In this document: positions 26,940 through 36,489 of the stretch, in pieces
Layout: each line of letters starts with the position of its first letter
How positions within the stretch are numbered: position 1 is the first letter of the stretch
Assembly: GCF_018739865.1 (NCBI RefSeq)
Contig: NZ_JADOER010000003.1
Span: 1 to 64,000, forward strand
Direction of reading: 5' to 3'
From: Leptothoe kymatousa TAU-MAC 1615
Lineage (GTDB): Bacteria; Cyanobacteriota; Cyanobacteriia; Phormidesmidales; Phormidesmidaceae
DNA: 64,000 nt
The notes under the pieces: generated by a model
The model's input: only the letters and a program-made list of their open reading frames with translations
Databases searched by the model: none
What the model was told of the DNA's origin: nothing
Position numbers and translations under genes: made by a program

Positions 26940-28784
26940 TCACCCAAAACTCGGGAAATAGCTCCAACTCATGAATAGAACCAGGAGAGCGACACACACC
27001 GTAATGGTGAGAACGTAAAATTGAGACCGTCCCACATTGCTATATTTGAGGGTTTCACCACTGAGTAGTGACGCCACACCCACTAGGTTGACAACACCAT
27101 CAATCACGTAGCGCTCTAGCCAGTTAAACACTGTTGCTGTGGTTGCCACTGGCCAAATAAAGAGATTTTGATATAGACCCGTGGTGTAGAAGTCGTCGGC
27201 CATCAGGTTAACCAACCACCTGGGGAAAGAGTCTGCTGCCAACTTCTCCCGTGGAAGGCCGTAGAAGACAATGCCTAAGCCCAAGCCGACAACACTGGAC
27301 CCAATAATCAGCAAACCCACATCTCCAATGGCCGTTTGCGTCAGGGGCAACAGTTTCAGGGTTTCTAAAATGATCGGTACGTGCAAAGTCAAGGCTGCCA
27401 TCGCCACCATGGGAATGACCACCGTCCAAATGGGTTCTGGCGCACGACTGGTCATCGCTGTGGGTTTGCCCAAAAATATCAGGCAGAACATGCGCACCAG
27501 ACTTAAGGCGCACAGACCATTAATCACCAGCACAATGACGAAGGGAACAATCTGCTGCTCGTACCAGAGACTGGTCTCTAAAAAGCGCATGGACCAAAAG
27601 CCGCCAAAGGGAGGCAAACCAAGGAGCCCTAAGGCTCCAAAAATAAAGGATAAGCCCGTCACTGGACGACGGGACCAAAGACCACCCAACTGGGTCAGGT
27701 CCTGGGTGACACAGTTGAGAATAATTGAACCGGTGCTGGCAATGAGTGCCGCGATCGCAACCGCAAAGTTCATCAACAAAAAGAAGGCAATCCCCACCTG
27801 GGATGTACCCACTGCAATAAAAATCAGCCCCATAAAGGCACTGGTCAAATAGGACAGCACCCGCTTCATATCCACCTGAGCGATGGAAATCAACGCCGCC
27901 CCAATGGCCGAGATAGTACCAATGACCACCGCCACCGTCGCCACCACCGGAGAAAGCACCAATACCGGCGTCAGCTTAATCAACACCCAGGCCCCCACCG
28001 GAATCACCACGGAGTTTCGCAGAATTGTGGTTGGCAGCGGCCCTTCCATGGCGGAGTCTAGCCATAGGTGCAACGGAAACTGCGCACACTTACTAATGGG
28101 GCCCGCCAACAGCGCCAGACCCACCAGGGTGGCGGTGGTGCCGCTAATGGGCTTGGTGCTGGCCCACTCCGCTAGCTCTCCATAGTTCCAGGTGCCCGCC
28201 AGGGGATACAGCGCAATCACCCCCATCAGCAAAATTAAATCTCCCACCCGCTTGGTCAAAAAAGCATCCCGAGCGCCAGTGACGACCCGCGGCTGGTTGA
28301 ACCAAAAACCCACAATCAGATAGGTCCCCAGGGTCAAAATCTCCAGCATCATATAGCTGAAGAACAACGAGTCGCAGAGCAATAGGGCCGACATGCCCGC
28401 CTCAAACAGCGCCAGCAGAGAATATAAGCGGGCCCAGCTCCAATCCATCTCCAAGTAGCCGATGGCATAAACCTGAGCCAAAAAGTTAAGCCCAGTCACC
28501 AACATCACGGCGGCCAGATTCAACGTAGACAGCTCAAACTGTAGAGAAATCGACAGATCGGCCACCTGCATCCAATCTAAGGACCAGCTGATGGATTTAC
28601 CGCCCCACACCGCCTGCAAACACAACAGCGTATGCACAAGCGCAAACAGCGTTGTTAGCAAATTGAGATATCCAGCAGGTCGTGGCCCAGTACGACGCAA
28701 ACTCATCCAGGGCACCGTCAGCAAAATACCCAAGAGCGGATACAGCGGGATTAACCATCCCGATTGCAAATAAATCTCAGCCAT
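26940..28784 (-). CDS. ndhF3: NAD(P)H dehydrogenase (NDH-1) subunit F3
   Basis: A 614-residue NuoL-type antiporter subunit with about 15-16 hydrophobic segments. Landmarks are FFSYMMLEILTLGTYLIVGFW, KCAQFPLHLWLDSAMEGPLP with conserved Lys and His, and KRVLSYLTSAFMGLIFIAVG. The first gene of the ndhF3-ndhD3-cupA-cupS operon, it is expected to respond to low inorganic carbon (in other cyanobacteria through the LysR regulator NdhR/CcmR). The ATG at 28784 matches the family N-terminus; the frame continues upstream to an ATG at 28829 and a TTG at 28850. No strong Shine-Dalgarno precedes any of these. Confidence 0.93.
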   Translation of the reverse strand: MAEIYLQSGWLIPLYPLLGILLTVPWMSLRRTGPRPAGYLNLLTTLFALVHTLLCLQAVWGGKSISWSLDWMQVADLSISLQFELSTLNLAAVMLVTGLNFLAQVYAIGYLEMDWSWARLYSLLALFEAGMSALLLCDSLFFSYMMLEILTLGTYLIVGFWFNQPRVVTGARDAFLTKRVGDLILLMGVIALYPLAGTWNYGELAEWASTKPISGTTATLVGLALLAGPISKCAQFPLHLWLDSAMEGPLPTTILRNSVVIPVGAWVLIKLTPVLVLSPVVATVAVVIGTISAIGAALISIAQVDMKRVLSYLTSAFMGLIFIAVGTSQVGIAFFLLMNFAVAIAALIASTGSIILNCVTQDLTQLGGLWSRRPVTGLSFIFGALGLLGLPPFGGFWSMRFLETSLWYEQQIVPFVIVLVINGLCALSLVRMFCLIFLGKPTAMTSRAPEPIWTVVIPMVAMAALTLHVPIILETLKLLPLTQTAIGDVGLLIIGSSVVGLGLGIVFYGLPREKLAADSFPRWLVNLMADDFYTTGLYQNLFIWPVATTATVFNWLERYVIDGVVNLVGVASLLSGETLKYSNVGRSQFYVLTITVCVALLVLFMSWSYFPSFG

Positions 28785-29061
28785 AGAGGGATCTACAACA
28801 GCAACAGCGAAACCGGGGCACCAACCCATAGGAACAGATGCCACAAACAAATCGAAGACAACATCTCCGACCCAGATAGCAAACCTATAAACGACCCAAA
28901 GATCATTGACCTAGGTCTATCCAAAATCAGAAATGATTTATTAAAATCTATTTACATTAAGTTTAATCATCCGGGTTCAAAAGGTCCAGCGTTTCCATAG
29001 ATCATTTTTAATAGGATTGTTTAAATAGGTTTATGGAAGCTGCGAGAGCCTGCTAAATGGG
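28785..29061 (-). promoter_or_regulatory. Probable control region of the ndhF3 operon
   Basis: This AT-rich region of about 275 bp precedes ndhF3 and follows the 29062-29841 gene's stop on the same strand. A dyad ATTAA-N2-TTAAT lies at 28956-28967, and a wider pair ATCATT/AATGAT at 28902-28907 and 28932-28937. LysR-type regulators bind AT-rich dyads of this sort, and NdhR controls this operon elsewhere. Linking either dyad to NdhR is a guess. Confidence 0.3.
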
Positions 29062-29841
29062 CTATTCCAGAGCAATTTCTTCGATGGCTGCCAGGTCCAG
29101 GGGCAGCTCAGGCACGCCAAAACGCTGACATCGAATTTGAAACGGACAGCGATCGCAGCGATCTTGAATGTCCGTTTTTGGAAAACTATTCGTTTGCCGC
29201 AGATCGGACAATTTGTCCGTCAGCTGCTGTAAATCGGCCCTAGTTTGATCGTGCTGGGCCAGGCTGTAGGTAAACCGATACTCACTCGGGGGTAAATCAT
29301 TCGCTTGCTGATCGCGATGGCGCACAAACCAATAGGCCATGGTGATTTGCTCGGGCAGCAACTCCGTTGTTTCTAGCAATACATATAAATAGAGACGGGT
29401 TTGCCAATGGTTCGTCAGCTGATGCTTGGGTGGAGGCTTAAGGTAGGTCTTCCAATCCACAATTAGCCCCGAGTCTGGGGTCAACACCACCAAGTCATAA
29501 ATCACGGTAAACACATAGCCATTAAAGGCTAGGGTCCGCTGGTGTTCGCTTTGTCGCAGATACTCACGGGGCTGCGCTTGAAATAGCTGGGGGGATTGGG
29601 CTTGCAGCGCCACCACCTTGGCCAGCATGTCCTGATTGGCCGTCGTCATCACATCGATGGGCATGCCCAAGGTATGTTGCTGCATCAGCAAGTGAAACTG
29701 TCGCCCCCACTCAGCCGCCTCCTGCCCTGCCTGCTTTGGCGGCACCGCCAGGGATTGGTCAAAAATATATTGAAACCGCCGTGGACAGGTTTCCAATAAC
29801 GTCAGGTGGGTCTGGGATAAGGACAGAATCGGTAAATCCAT
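29062..29841 (-). CDS. PD-(D/E)XK nuclease family protein (RecB/Cas4-like)
   Basis: A 259-residue protein. The N-terminal LSQTHLTLLETCPRRFQYIF is the typical entry motif with the first cluster cysteine. The nuclease core has the catalytic IVDWKTY (D and K). C-terminal CDRCPFQIRC supplies three more cysteines for a 4Fe-4S cluster, as in Cas4, AddB and RecB-like single-domain exonucleases. It acts on DNA ends in repair, by family inference. No cas genes are near, so a CRISPR role is unlikely. The start is 8 bp after the stop of the fibrillin-like gene, suggesting co-transcription. Confidence 0.9.
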   Translation of the reverse strand: MDLPILSLSQTHLTLLETCPRRFQYIFDQSLAVPPKQAGQEAAEWGRQFHLLMQQHTLGMPIDVMTTANQDMLAKVVALQAQSPQLFQAQPREYLRQSEHQRTLAFNGYVFTVIYDLVVLTPDSGLIVDWKTYLKPPPKHQLTNHWQTRLYLYVLLETTELLPEQITMAYWFVRHRDQQANDLPPSEYRFTYSLAQHDQTRADLQQLTDKLSDLRQTNSFPKTDIQDRCDRCPFQIRCQRFGVPELPLDLAAIEEIALE

Positions 29842-29849
29842 GGATTGCC

Positions 29850-30437
29850 CTACACTTTGCGCAGCACAAACACACTGCCCTGGTTGCCTCGACCAATGCG
29901 CAGGGTGTCATCCAAATAGGTCACTTCTAACCAACCCGGCTCACGATTAGAATTCACCGTAAAATCAATCCCCTTGAGCAGATTGAACTTAGCCGTCTGC
30001 TGCATCGCATCAATAAACTGGCTAGGCGACTGATAGCCCAAAGCAGGCTGCAAGCCAAAAATAGCCCGATCAAACCGCACATCCACCCGCTTTTCGGAAA
30101 CCACCTCAAATGTGGCCGTGACGGACACTAAACCACCCAATACGGAGTTGATTTCTGCCAGGTTATAGATGCGCTGCTGCTGGAGGCGAATGCATTGGTA
30201 AATATTGCCCAAGGCCAATAGGGGAAACCGATCAATCCCTAAAAGTTCAGCACTGGTGGTGTAGAGCAGCTGCCAGTTGCCATTGAGCAAGTCCCCGGCC
30301 TCTAGGGGCGCAGCCGTGGGGTTCTTTATTTCCAATTGGGCAACTTTAGCAAGGATGTCTTGTTTCTGTTCAGCTGTCGCTAACAAGCCACGATTGGTCG
30401 GTGCGATCGCAGCGAGAAGATCATTTTTTTCAAGCAT
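29850..30437 (-). CDS. PAP/fibrillin-family protein
   Basis: A 195-residue plastid-lipid-associated-protein homologue. Features are LLNGNWQLLYTTSAELLG, an IYQCIRL segment and the C-terminal LEVTYLDDTLRIGRGNQGSVFVLRK, the signature end of this lipocalin-like family. Cyanobacterial and chloroplast fibrillins associate with thylakoid membranes and plastoglobule-like lipids and are linked to photoprotection and quinone metabolism. The ATG at 30437 is preferred; the frame extends 12 codons to a TTG. The divergent neighbour encodes a DUF3134 protein. Confidence 0.92.
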   Translation of the reverse strand: MLEKNDLLAAIAPTNRGLLATAEQKQDILAKVAQLEIKNPTAAPLEAGDLLNGNWQLLYTTSAELLGIDRFPLLALGNIYQCIRLQQQRIYNLAEINSVLGGLVSVTATFEVVSEKRVDVRFDRAIFGLQPALGYQSPSQFIDAMQQTAKFNLLKGIDFTVNSNREPGWLEVTYLDDTLRIGRGNQGSVFVLRKV

Positions 30438-30751
30438 GGAATTCAGAATCGCAACTACAGAACAGTCAACCAATCGCTGCCGAGGTTTCCAGCAAGCAAA
30501 TTATTGTTGTCAGGGTCTTGACATCCGCATCCTTTCATACTTTATTGGCATGACATGGTAAAAAATCCTTAATATTCAGGACTCCGACCATCAAATTTCA
30601 TGATGGATTCTGAAGTACTGTATATTTTGATGCAGAGTTGCATACTCTCTGTATAAGAAAAGTAAGTCAGTTGGTTAATGCAGAAATTCTGTTAATCGTC
30701 CTTACTAACTGAATTAGGTGCTAAATTACCTAATCCTCCTTTTAACCACGA
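30438..30751. other. Divergent region between fibrillin and DUF3134 genes
   Basis: 314 bp of non-coding DNA shared by two divergent genes. A plausible sigma70-type promoter for the plus strand is listed separately. A short dyad AGAGT-TGCAT-ACTCT at 30635-30649 lies closer to the DUF3134 start. No RNA gene was recognised. Confidence 0.5.
30518..30546 (+). promoter_or_regulatory. Candidate sigma70-type promoter
   Basis: TTGACA at 30518-30523 is a perfect -35 box. TTTATT at 30541-30546, after a 17-bp spacer, matches four of six -10 positions. If used, it would give the DUF3134 mRNA a leader of about 200 nt. Confidence 0.35.
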
Positions 30752-30994
30752 ATGCGTATGACTAAGTACAATCCTTCCGTACGTCAAATCCCCCGCAAAC
30801 AACATGCTTCGGTGATTCCTGAACGCCGCGACTCTTCCATCTTACGTTGGCTAGAGAGCACAGGGCGTCTGATTCCCCGTGAAGTTGTGGATACGACCCC
30901 TGACGAAGCCGACAGTGAAGAAATTTCGGATCTGATGGGCAGCGAAGATAACAGCTTCGACGAAGAAGAAAGCAGTGACTCAGCTAGCGACTAA
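30752..30994 (+). CDS. DUF3134 family protein
   Basis: An 80-residue protein. The N-terminal half is basic, with NPSVRQIPRKQHASVIPERR and SSILRWLESTGRLIPRE, matching the cyanobacterial DUF3134 family of unknown function. The C-terminal third is very acidic and Ser-rich. This charge polarity suggests a small protein-binding or regulatory factor, but no function is known. The start is MRMTK with a second ATG two codons on. It precedes mraY by about 200 bp, with a weak terminator between. Confidence 0.87.
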   Translation: MRMTKYNPSVRQIPRKQHASVIPERRDSSILRWLESTGRLIPREVVDTTPDEADSEEISDLMGSEDNSFDEEESSDSASD

Positions 30995-31074
30995 GTCATT
31001 GTTCCGCTAAAGCTAAGGCAATAATTAAGCCTTTATACCTAGGTAATTTGTAGCCTAGGTTCCTAGACTTTCAG

Positions 31075-31115
31075 CAAGATTCACTAGAGAATCAATCTTG
31101 TGAGGTTTTAGTTTT
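31075..31115 (+). terminator. Weak terminator after DUF3134 gene
   Basis: CAAGATT (31075-31081) pairs with AATCTTG (31094-31100) across a 12-nt loop, followed by a T-rich stretch. The stem is short and AT-rich, so termination may be partial and mraY could receive readthrough. Confidence 0.35.
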
Positions 31116-31197
31116 TAGTACTCCGTATCTACAGATGATTCTGTACGGAAAATGGGGCTAAACGCTTGAAATGTGTGGTGTGTGAAGGAAGTAAATT

Positions 31198-32295
31198 GTG
31201 GATGCTAAATTCTTTACCTCCAGGGCGACGACCCTAACAGGTACAGGTCTTTCGGTACTTTTAATGGGTACCTTGTCATGTTTAGCAGCGGGCTTAGATA
31301 TGTGGGTCGGGCGTGATTGGTTAACCCAATCCACCCTACTGATGCCATTTCTACTGTCCGCTGTAGGCGCAGCTCTGCTGGGCTACGTAGTTGTTCCATT
31401 GTTGAAACGCCTCAAAGCGGGTCAGTTTATTCGTGAGGAAGGCCCTAAGGCTCATTTGAAAAAAGCTGGCACCCCCACCATGGGTGGCATCTTTTTTGTC
31501 CCCGTCGCTTTGTTGATTGCAATTTTGGCCTCGGGTGGCGCCACCAATACGTTGGCCGTTTGTGCGCTGACCCTGGCCTATGGCTTTATTGGTTGGATTG
31601 ATGATTGGCAAGTATTGAAGCGCCGCTCTAATAAGGGTATTTCGCCCAAGATGAAGCTGGCATTGCAAATTGGTTTTGCCATCATCTTCTGCGCTTGGGC
31701 CATGGCAACCCAGCCAATTGAAGTCACTACATTAGATTTACCTTTTGGTATTCTGCTTCCCCTCGGCCTATTATTTTGGCCCCTGGCAGGGTTCACAATG
31801 GTGGCTGAGAGTAATGCCACCAACCTGACTGATGGTGTAGATGGATTGATGGGTGGAACCGGTGCGATCGCGCTACTAGGCCTCGGTGCCCTCATCGCTC
31901 CAGACTATCCAGAGCTAATGGTGTTCTGTGCAGCCATGAGTGGTGCCTGCGTTGGCTTTCTGACCCACAACCGCAATCCTGCACGAGTATTCATGGGCGA
32001 TACGGGGTCCCTAGCCCTGGGTGGTGCCCTCGCTGCCGTAGGCATCCTGAGCGGTCACCTATTTGCCCTATTTATTATCACCCTGCTATTTGTGGCCGAA
32101 ACCCTATCTGTCATTATGCAGGTGAGTTATTACAAGGCCACTAAGGGTCCCGATGGCAAAGGCAAACGCCTCTTCAAAATGGCACCTTTGCACCATCACT
32201 TCGAACTATCTGGCTGGTCAGAGATTCAAGTCGTTAGTGCGTTCTATGTGGTGGCTGGCTTCTTATCCTGCGTAGCTCTAACCACATTGCACTAA
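31198..32295 (+). CDS. mraY: Phospho-N-acetylmuramoyl-pentapeptide-transferase
   Basis: A 365-residue polytopic membrane enzyme that transfers phospho-MurNAc-pentapeptide to undecaprenyl phosphate, forming lipid I. Visible motifs are KKAGTPTMGGIFFVP, the catalytic aspartate pair in GWIDDW, ESNATNLTDGVDGL, RVFMGDTGSLALGG and the cytoplasmic APLHHHFELSGWSE. Length is standard. The start is GTG with a good AAGGAAG site seven bases upstream. A strong intrinsic terminator follows. It functions immediately after MurF (encoded at 17434) in the pathway. Confidence 0.97.
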   Translation: MDAKFFTSRATTLTGTGLSVLLMGTLSCLAAGLDMWVGRDWLTQSTLLMPFLLSAVGAALLGYVVVPLLKRLKAGQFIREEGPKAHLKKAGTPTMGGIFFVPVALLIAILASGGATNTLAVCALTLAYGFIGWIDDWQVLKRRSNKGISPKMKLALQIGFAIIFCAWAMATQPIEVTTLDLPFGILLPLGLLFWPLAGFTMVAESNATNLTDGVDGLMGGTGAIALLGLGALIAPDYPELMVFCAAMSGACVGFLTHNRNPARVFMGDTGSLALGGALAAVGILSGHLFALFIITLLFVAETLSVIMQVSYYKATKGPDGKGKRLFKMAPLHHHFELSGWSEIQVVSAFYVVAGFLSCVALTTLH

Positions 32296-32356
32296 ATTGG
32301 CTTTGCCCAAGCACATCTGCTTGCTTGAGATCTGAAATTTATTATCATACGCAATC

Positions 32357-32388
32357 AAAACAGCGGCCACAGCGTCGCTGTTTTTTTT
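32357..32388 (+). terminator. Strong intrinsic terminator of mraY
   Basis: AAAACAGCG (32357-32365) pairs perfectly with CGCTGTTTT (32376-32384) over a 10-nt loop, leading straight into a run of eight T at 32381-32388. This is a classical Rho-independent terminator. Confidence 0.88.
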
Positions 32389-32546
32389 ATGGAGCCACGG
32401 CGCTTAGCAAAAACCGCCATGGCATCGCAGCCTTGGCCTAACGGAACTGGCGGCTAGACCTTGCTTCACCCAGAATTTCTTGCCACACTACTTTGACAGC
32501 CCCAACGCTGGCCTAACGCTGATACACAACCCTATTTTTCTCGAAT

Positions 32547-33884
32547 ATGGCCTCCCCCATCTTGCCTCTACTGCCGTCTAATCTTGAGGTGATTCAAGAC
32601 CCCAACCAGGTTGCAAAACTCTCCAAGGACTATTATCACTTCAGCCCCGTGTTGACCGCCCAGCTACAAGACAAAGTCGCTGATGTGGTCATTCGCCCCG
32701 CCACCGAAGCGGAGGTCTTACAAGTGGCCAAAGCCTGTGTCGCCAGCAAAACCCCCTTAACAGTACGCGGGGCAGGCACCGGCAACTACGGCCAATGCAT
32801 TCCTCTAGAAGGGGGCATTATCTTAGATCTGAGCAAACTCAACCGCACCAAATGGGTTAAGCCGGGTCTCGCCTGTGTGGAAGCAGGGGCAAAGCTGGCC
32901 GCCATCGACAAAATCACCCGAGAACAGGGCTGGGAAATTCGGATGGCGCCCTCCACCTATCGCACGGCCACCATCGGCGGCTTTATCGGCGGGGGCAGCG
33001 GCGGTATCGGCTCTATCACCTACGGTCAGCTAGCGGATCGCGGCAACCTCACCGCAGTCAGGGTGGTCACCATGGAAGATGAGCCACAAATCCTCGAGTT
33101 GCGGGGCGATGACGTTCAAAAAGTGAACCACGCCTACGGCACCAATGGCATCATCACCGAACTAGAAATTCCCCTAGGACCCGCCTATCCCTGGGCAGAA
33201 GTTATCGTCACCTTTGATGACTTCATGCAGGCCGCTCGTTTTGGCTATACCCTGGGCGAAGCCGACGGCATCATCAAAAAGCTCATTAGCATTCACGCAT
33301 GGCCCGTTCCCAGCTATTTTGCCGCCCTGCAAGAGTTTTTACCCCCCAACCAAACCGCCGCTCTGCTGATGATTGCAGAATCTTCCCTAGAGCCGTTTGG
33401 AGAACTGGTGAAAGCCTATGGCGGCACGGTGACCTACCAAAAAACGGCTGAAGCCGCCAAAAAGGGAGCCGCCTTAGCAGAATTCACCTGGAACCACACC
33501 ACGCTCCATGCCCGCAATGTGGACACTAACCTCACCTATTTGCAAACCCTATTCCCCTACGATACGGACCTCAAATTAGTGGAGCATATGTATCGGCACT
33601 TTGGGGATGAAGTCCTGATGCATCTAGAATTTTTCCGAGTTCATGGGCAGGTCTGTCCAGCGGCACTGCAGCTCGTGCGCTACACCACAGAAGCAAGGCT
33701 AAACGAGATCATTCGCTACCACGAAACCCAAGGCGCATTTATTGCCAATCCTCACACCTATATTTTGGAAGACGGAGGCCGTAAGGAAATCAATGATACC
33801 CAGGTCGCCTTTAAAGGCCAGGTCGACCCCTATGGGCTCTTGAATCCTGGCAAAATGCGTGGCTGGCTGGAGCGAAACACCTAG
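32547..33884 (+). CDS. FAD-binding oxidoreductase (FAD_binding_4 type)
   Basis: A 445-residue flavoprotein of the VAO/GlcD-like family. The FAD domain shows VIRPATEAEVLQVAKAC, PLTVRGAGTGNYGQ and a long GGFIGGGSGGIGSITYGQL pyrophosphate loop. The C-terminal part ends with DPYGLLNPGKMRGWL, typical of glycolate- or lactate-oxidising relatives (normally DPxGxLNPGK). The substrate cannot be named from sequence. No cysteine-rich GlcF partner is near, so it probably acts as a single-subunit soluble dehydrogenase. It appears monocistronic. Confidence 0.9.
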   Translation: MASPILPLLPSNLEVIQDPNQVAKLSKDYYHFSPVLTAQLQDKVADVVIRPATEAEVLQVAKACVASKTPLTVRGAGTGNYGQCIPLEGGIILDLSKLNRTKWVKPGLACVEAGAKLAAIDKITREQGWEIRMAPSTYRTATIGGFIGGGSGGIGSITYGQLADRGNLTAVRVVTMEDEPQILELRGDDVQKVNHAYGTNGIITELEIPLGPAYPWAEVIVTFDDFMQAARFGYTLGEADGIIKKLISIHAWPVPSYFAALQEFLPPNQTAALLMIAESSLEPFGELVKAYGGTVTYQKTAEAAKKGAALAEFTWNHTTLHARNVDTNLTYLQTLFPYDTDLKLVEHMYRHFGDEVLMHLEFFRVHGQVCPAALQLVRYTTEARLNEIIRYHETQGAFIANPHTYILEDGGRKEINDTQVAFKGQVDPYGLLNPGKMRGWLERNT

Positions 33885-34166
33885 CAGCACTGACTGAAAA
33901 CAGCTGGAAATTACCGCACACAATCACTGGCCCCAAGCTCGACAGCACGATAGGTCAGGCATACTAAATCTGCAGTTGCCCTTAATGATCGGCAAGCCTA
34001 GTTAGGAGGATAGATAAAATCGCTGAGGAGCCACTTGATTTGGGCAAGGCATGGAAGGAAGCCAGACGGCGCAAGATTTTGATCTCTTTTTTGAGTCCTA
34101 GCCCGGGAAAACTTCCCGCACTAAAGTTGGCATCCAATTGTTTTTCCACGCTTAAGAGGCCAGTCC

Positions 34167-34544
34167 ATGAGTTGCTCTTTAACGGAACAGACCTGTATTC
34201 CCTGTAGTGGGGAGGTGCCACCTGCCAGCGCCGCAGAAATTGCTGAGCTAAAACCACAAATTCCAGCCTGGGAAATCATCTCTGTGGATGGAGTCGACCA
34301 ACTTCAGCGGATTTATGATTTCAGCAATTTCCAAACTGCTTTAGAGTTCACCAACAAAGTGGGGGCCCTCGCCGAGACCGCCCAACATCATCCCGCTTTA
34401 CTCACAGAATGGGGCAAAGTGACCGTAACCTGGTGGACCCATGCGCTCCACGGATTACACCGCAACGACTTCATTATGGCGGCACAAACAGACGACGCAG
34501 CCCAAGGGCTAACCGTGTCAGCCCCAGCCAACCCATATGGGTAA
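34167..34544 (+). CDS. 4a-hydroxytetrahydrobiopterin dehydratase (pterin carbinolamine dehydratase)
   Basis: A 125-residue PCD/DCoH-fold protein. The core has FKF-like DFSNFQTALEFTNKVGALAE, the catalytic HHP in ETAQHHPALL, and TWWTHALHGLHRNDFIMAA. An N-terminal extension holds CIPCSG, a CxxC also seen in some cyanobacterial and plant homologues. Known members dehydrate 4a-hydroxypterin or assist molybdopterin-related enzymes. Cyanobacteria make pterin glycosides, so pterin recycling is plausible. A minus-strand open frame (33982-34257) overlaps the start but looks spurious. Confidence 0.88.
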   Translation: MSCSLTEQTCIPCSGEVPPASAAEIAELKPQIPAWEIISVDGVDQLQRIYDFSNFQTALEFTNKVGALAETAQHHPALLTEWGKVTVTWWTHALHGLHRNDFIMAAQTDDAAQGLTVSAPANPYG

Positions 34545-34590
34545 ACCACATGGGAAAATGTTGTATACACAACCTCAACTACGCAGACTA

Positions 34591-35481
34591 TCAAAGCTGA
34601 CGGTTCTTTTCTAGCTGGCGTTGTTTTACCCGTTCGGCAAAACGCGTGCGCTGATCTTCCGTGAGTTGGTCATAGCAGTGGGGGCAGGCAATCCCTGGTT
34701 CATAGTGAGGCGACTGGGTATCTTCTACTGAGATCGGGTGACCACAGCCACGACACATTTCATAGCTGCCTGGCTCTAACCCATGCTGCACCGTCACCCG
34801 TTCGTCAAAGACAAAACATTCGCCTTCCCACAGGCTCTCCTCCGCTGGCACATCTTCCAAATATTTCAAAATGCCACCCTTGAGGTGGTAAACCTGATCA
34901 AAGCCTTGGTCTAGCAAGTAGGATGAGGCTTTTTCGCAGCGAATTCCTCCGGTGCAAAACATCGCCACTTTTTTGTGTTTCGTTGGGTCTAACTGTTCCG
35001 CTGCATAGTCAGGAAACTCACGAAATGAATCGGTTTGCGGATTCGTGGCACCTTGGAACGTGCCGATATCAACTTCGTAATTATTACGAGTATCAACGAC
35101 CAAGACCTCGGGGTCGGAGATAACTTGATTCCAGTCCTTGGGTGCGACGTAGGTGCCCACCTGATGGGTAGGGCTGACCTCGGGTTGCCCTAGGGTAACA
35201 ATCTCTTTTTTGAGTTTGACCTTCATTCTGGCAAAGGGTTGTTCCTCAGCCCAGGAAGTTTTATGGGTCAGGTCGCTTAGACGTGGATCTTGTTGAAGGG
35301 CGGATAGTAATACGGCTAAGGATTCATCAGTACCTGCCACCGTGGCGTTGATGCCTTCATGGGCCAGTAGAATCGTTCCTTTGATGTCCTGGGATTGGCA
35401 CAACGCTAGAAGCGGCTGACGCATTGCCCCACAATCATCTAGCTGCACAAACTTATAAAAGGTGATGACGGTCCAAGACAT
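34591..35481 (-). CDS. trhO: tRNA uridine(34) hydroxylase (YceA/TrhO family)
   Basis: A 296-residue rhodanese-related protein. It has an N-terminal acylphosphatase-like region ([23 protein letters not shown]), a rhodanese core with [14 protein letters not shown], and the catalytic cysteine in [16 protein letters not shown]. The C-terminal region carries CRGCGHPIS and CPHCYDQL, a putative zinc ribbon. TrhO proteins hydroxylate U34 of certain tRNAs using molecular oxygen. Start and length fit the family. The gene is convergent with the pterin dehydratase, 46 bp apart. Confidence 0.93.
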   Translation of the reverse strand: MSWTVITFYKFVQLDDCGAMRQPLLALCQSQDIKGTILLAHEGINATVAGTDESLAVLLSALQQDPRLSDLTHKTSWAEEQPFARMKVKLKKEIVTLGQPEVSPTHQVGTYVAPKDWNQVISDPEVLVVDTRNNYEVDIGTFQGATNPQTDSFREFPDYAAEQLDPTKHKKVAMFCTGGIRCEKASSYLLDQGFDQVYHLKGGILKYLEDVPAEESLWEGECFVFDERVTVQHGLEPGSYEMCRGCGHPISVEDTQSPHYEPGIACPHCYDQLTEDQRTRFAERVKQRQLEKNRQL

Positions 35482-35547
35482 GGGAAATAACGACCACTGA
35501 TGGTCCTTGGTCAGGGTTAAAAAGATGTACTGCTACATCTTAGATTT

Positions 35548-36489
35548 TTAGCTGTATTTTCGATAGGCTTCTACAGCCGCGCGATGGAGATAGGAGTGAC
35601 GATAAATTAAAGCCCGCATATCTTTGCCATAGCCACCTCCAATGACGCAAGCAACGGGATAGCCAGCCTGGAGACAGGTTTCTAGTACATATCGATCGCG
35701 GCGATATAAGCCATCATCCGTCATGGCCAACTTGCCTAAACGATCGTCGCGATGGGGGTCTGCCCCGGCGTCATACATGACTAAATCGGGCTTTACTTGG
35801 GCCAACAGACCCGGCAAATGAGCCGCTAGTTTTGTTAAATATTCATCATCTTCGGTGCCTTCATCCAGGGGCACATCTAAATCACTCACTTGCTTGCGCC
35901 CTGGAAAATTAACGGCACAGTGCATGGAAAAGGTAAAGACTCCTGGATCATCTTGAAAGATCCAAGCGGTACCATCCCCCTGGTGCACATCTAAATCGAC
36001 GACGAGGAACGTTTTAGCCAGATTTTGGGCTTTGAGGAGTCTGGTTGCGATCGCAATATCATTAAAAATACAAAACCCAGCCCCATAGCCAGGAAACGCG
36101 TGGTGTGTGCCACCGGCAGTATTACAAGCTAAACCATGATTCAGGGCTAGTTTAGCCGTGAGAATAGTTCCCCCCACAGCGGTACAGGTCCGTCGCACCA
36201 ACGCTTCGCTCCAAGGTAACCCAATGCGTCGCTGGGCTTTAGCGTCCAACCCCCCATCACAATAGGCGCGCACATACTCCGCATCATGGACCAGCTCTAA
36301 CCATTCTCGCGGTGGGCATCCCGGCTGATAGATTTGCCCCTCACTGATCACACCATCCCGCAGCAACAAATCCTTTAATAACTGAAACTTCGGCATCGGA
36401 AACCGATGGCCCTGGGGCAAAGGCGTGACATAGTCGGGGTGATAAATTACCGGCAGACCAGACAAGCCGCCTCCCATCGCCAGCGGCAC
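35548..36489 (-). CDS. Histone deacetylase superfamily hydrolase
   Basis: A 313-residue zinc amidohydrolase of the arginase/deacetylase fold. It retains THHAFPGYGAGFCIFND (catalytic His pair), VVDLDVHQGDGTA (metal Asp and His) and YDAGADPHRDDRLG (second metal Asp). Bacterial homologues remove acyl groups from polyamines, acetoin-related compounds or protein lysines; the substrate is unknown. The GTG start overlaps the stop of the upstream basic membrane-protein gene (TAGTG), which implies translational coupling and a shared task. Confidence 0.92.
   Translation of the reverse strand: MPLAMGGGLSGLPVIYHPDYVTPLPQGHRFPMPKFQLLKDLLLRDGVISEGQIYQPGCPPREWLELVHDAEYVRAYCDGGLDAKAQRRIGLPWSEALVRRTCTAVGGTILTAKLALNHGLACNTAGGTHHAFPGYGAGFCIFNDIAIATRLLKAQNLAKTFLVVDLDVHQGDGTAWIFQDDPGVFTFSMHCAVNFPGRKQVSDLDVPLDEGTEDDEYLTKLAAHLPGLLAQVKPDLVMYDAGADPHRDDRLGKLAMTDDGLYRRDRYVLETCLQAGYPVACVIGGGYGKDMRALIYRHSYLHRAAVEAYRKYS

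Noticed and set aside
29062..29841. Cas4-like call for the PD-(D/E)XK nuclease
   Set aside because: The cysteine pattern fits, but there are no repeats, spacers or cas genes in the window, so a generic RecB-like nuclease is the safer name.
33982..34257. Minus-strand frame of 91 codons
   Set aside because: It overlaps the start of the pterin dehydratase gene and shows no domain.
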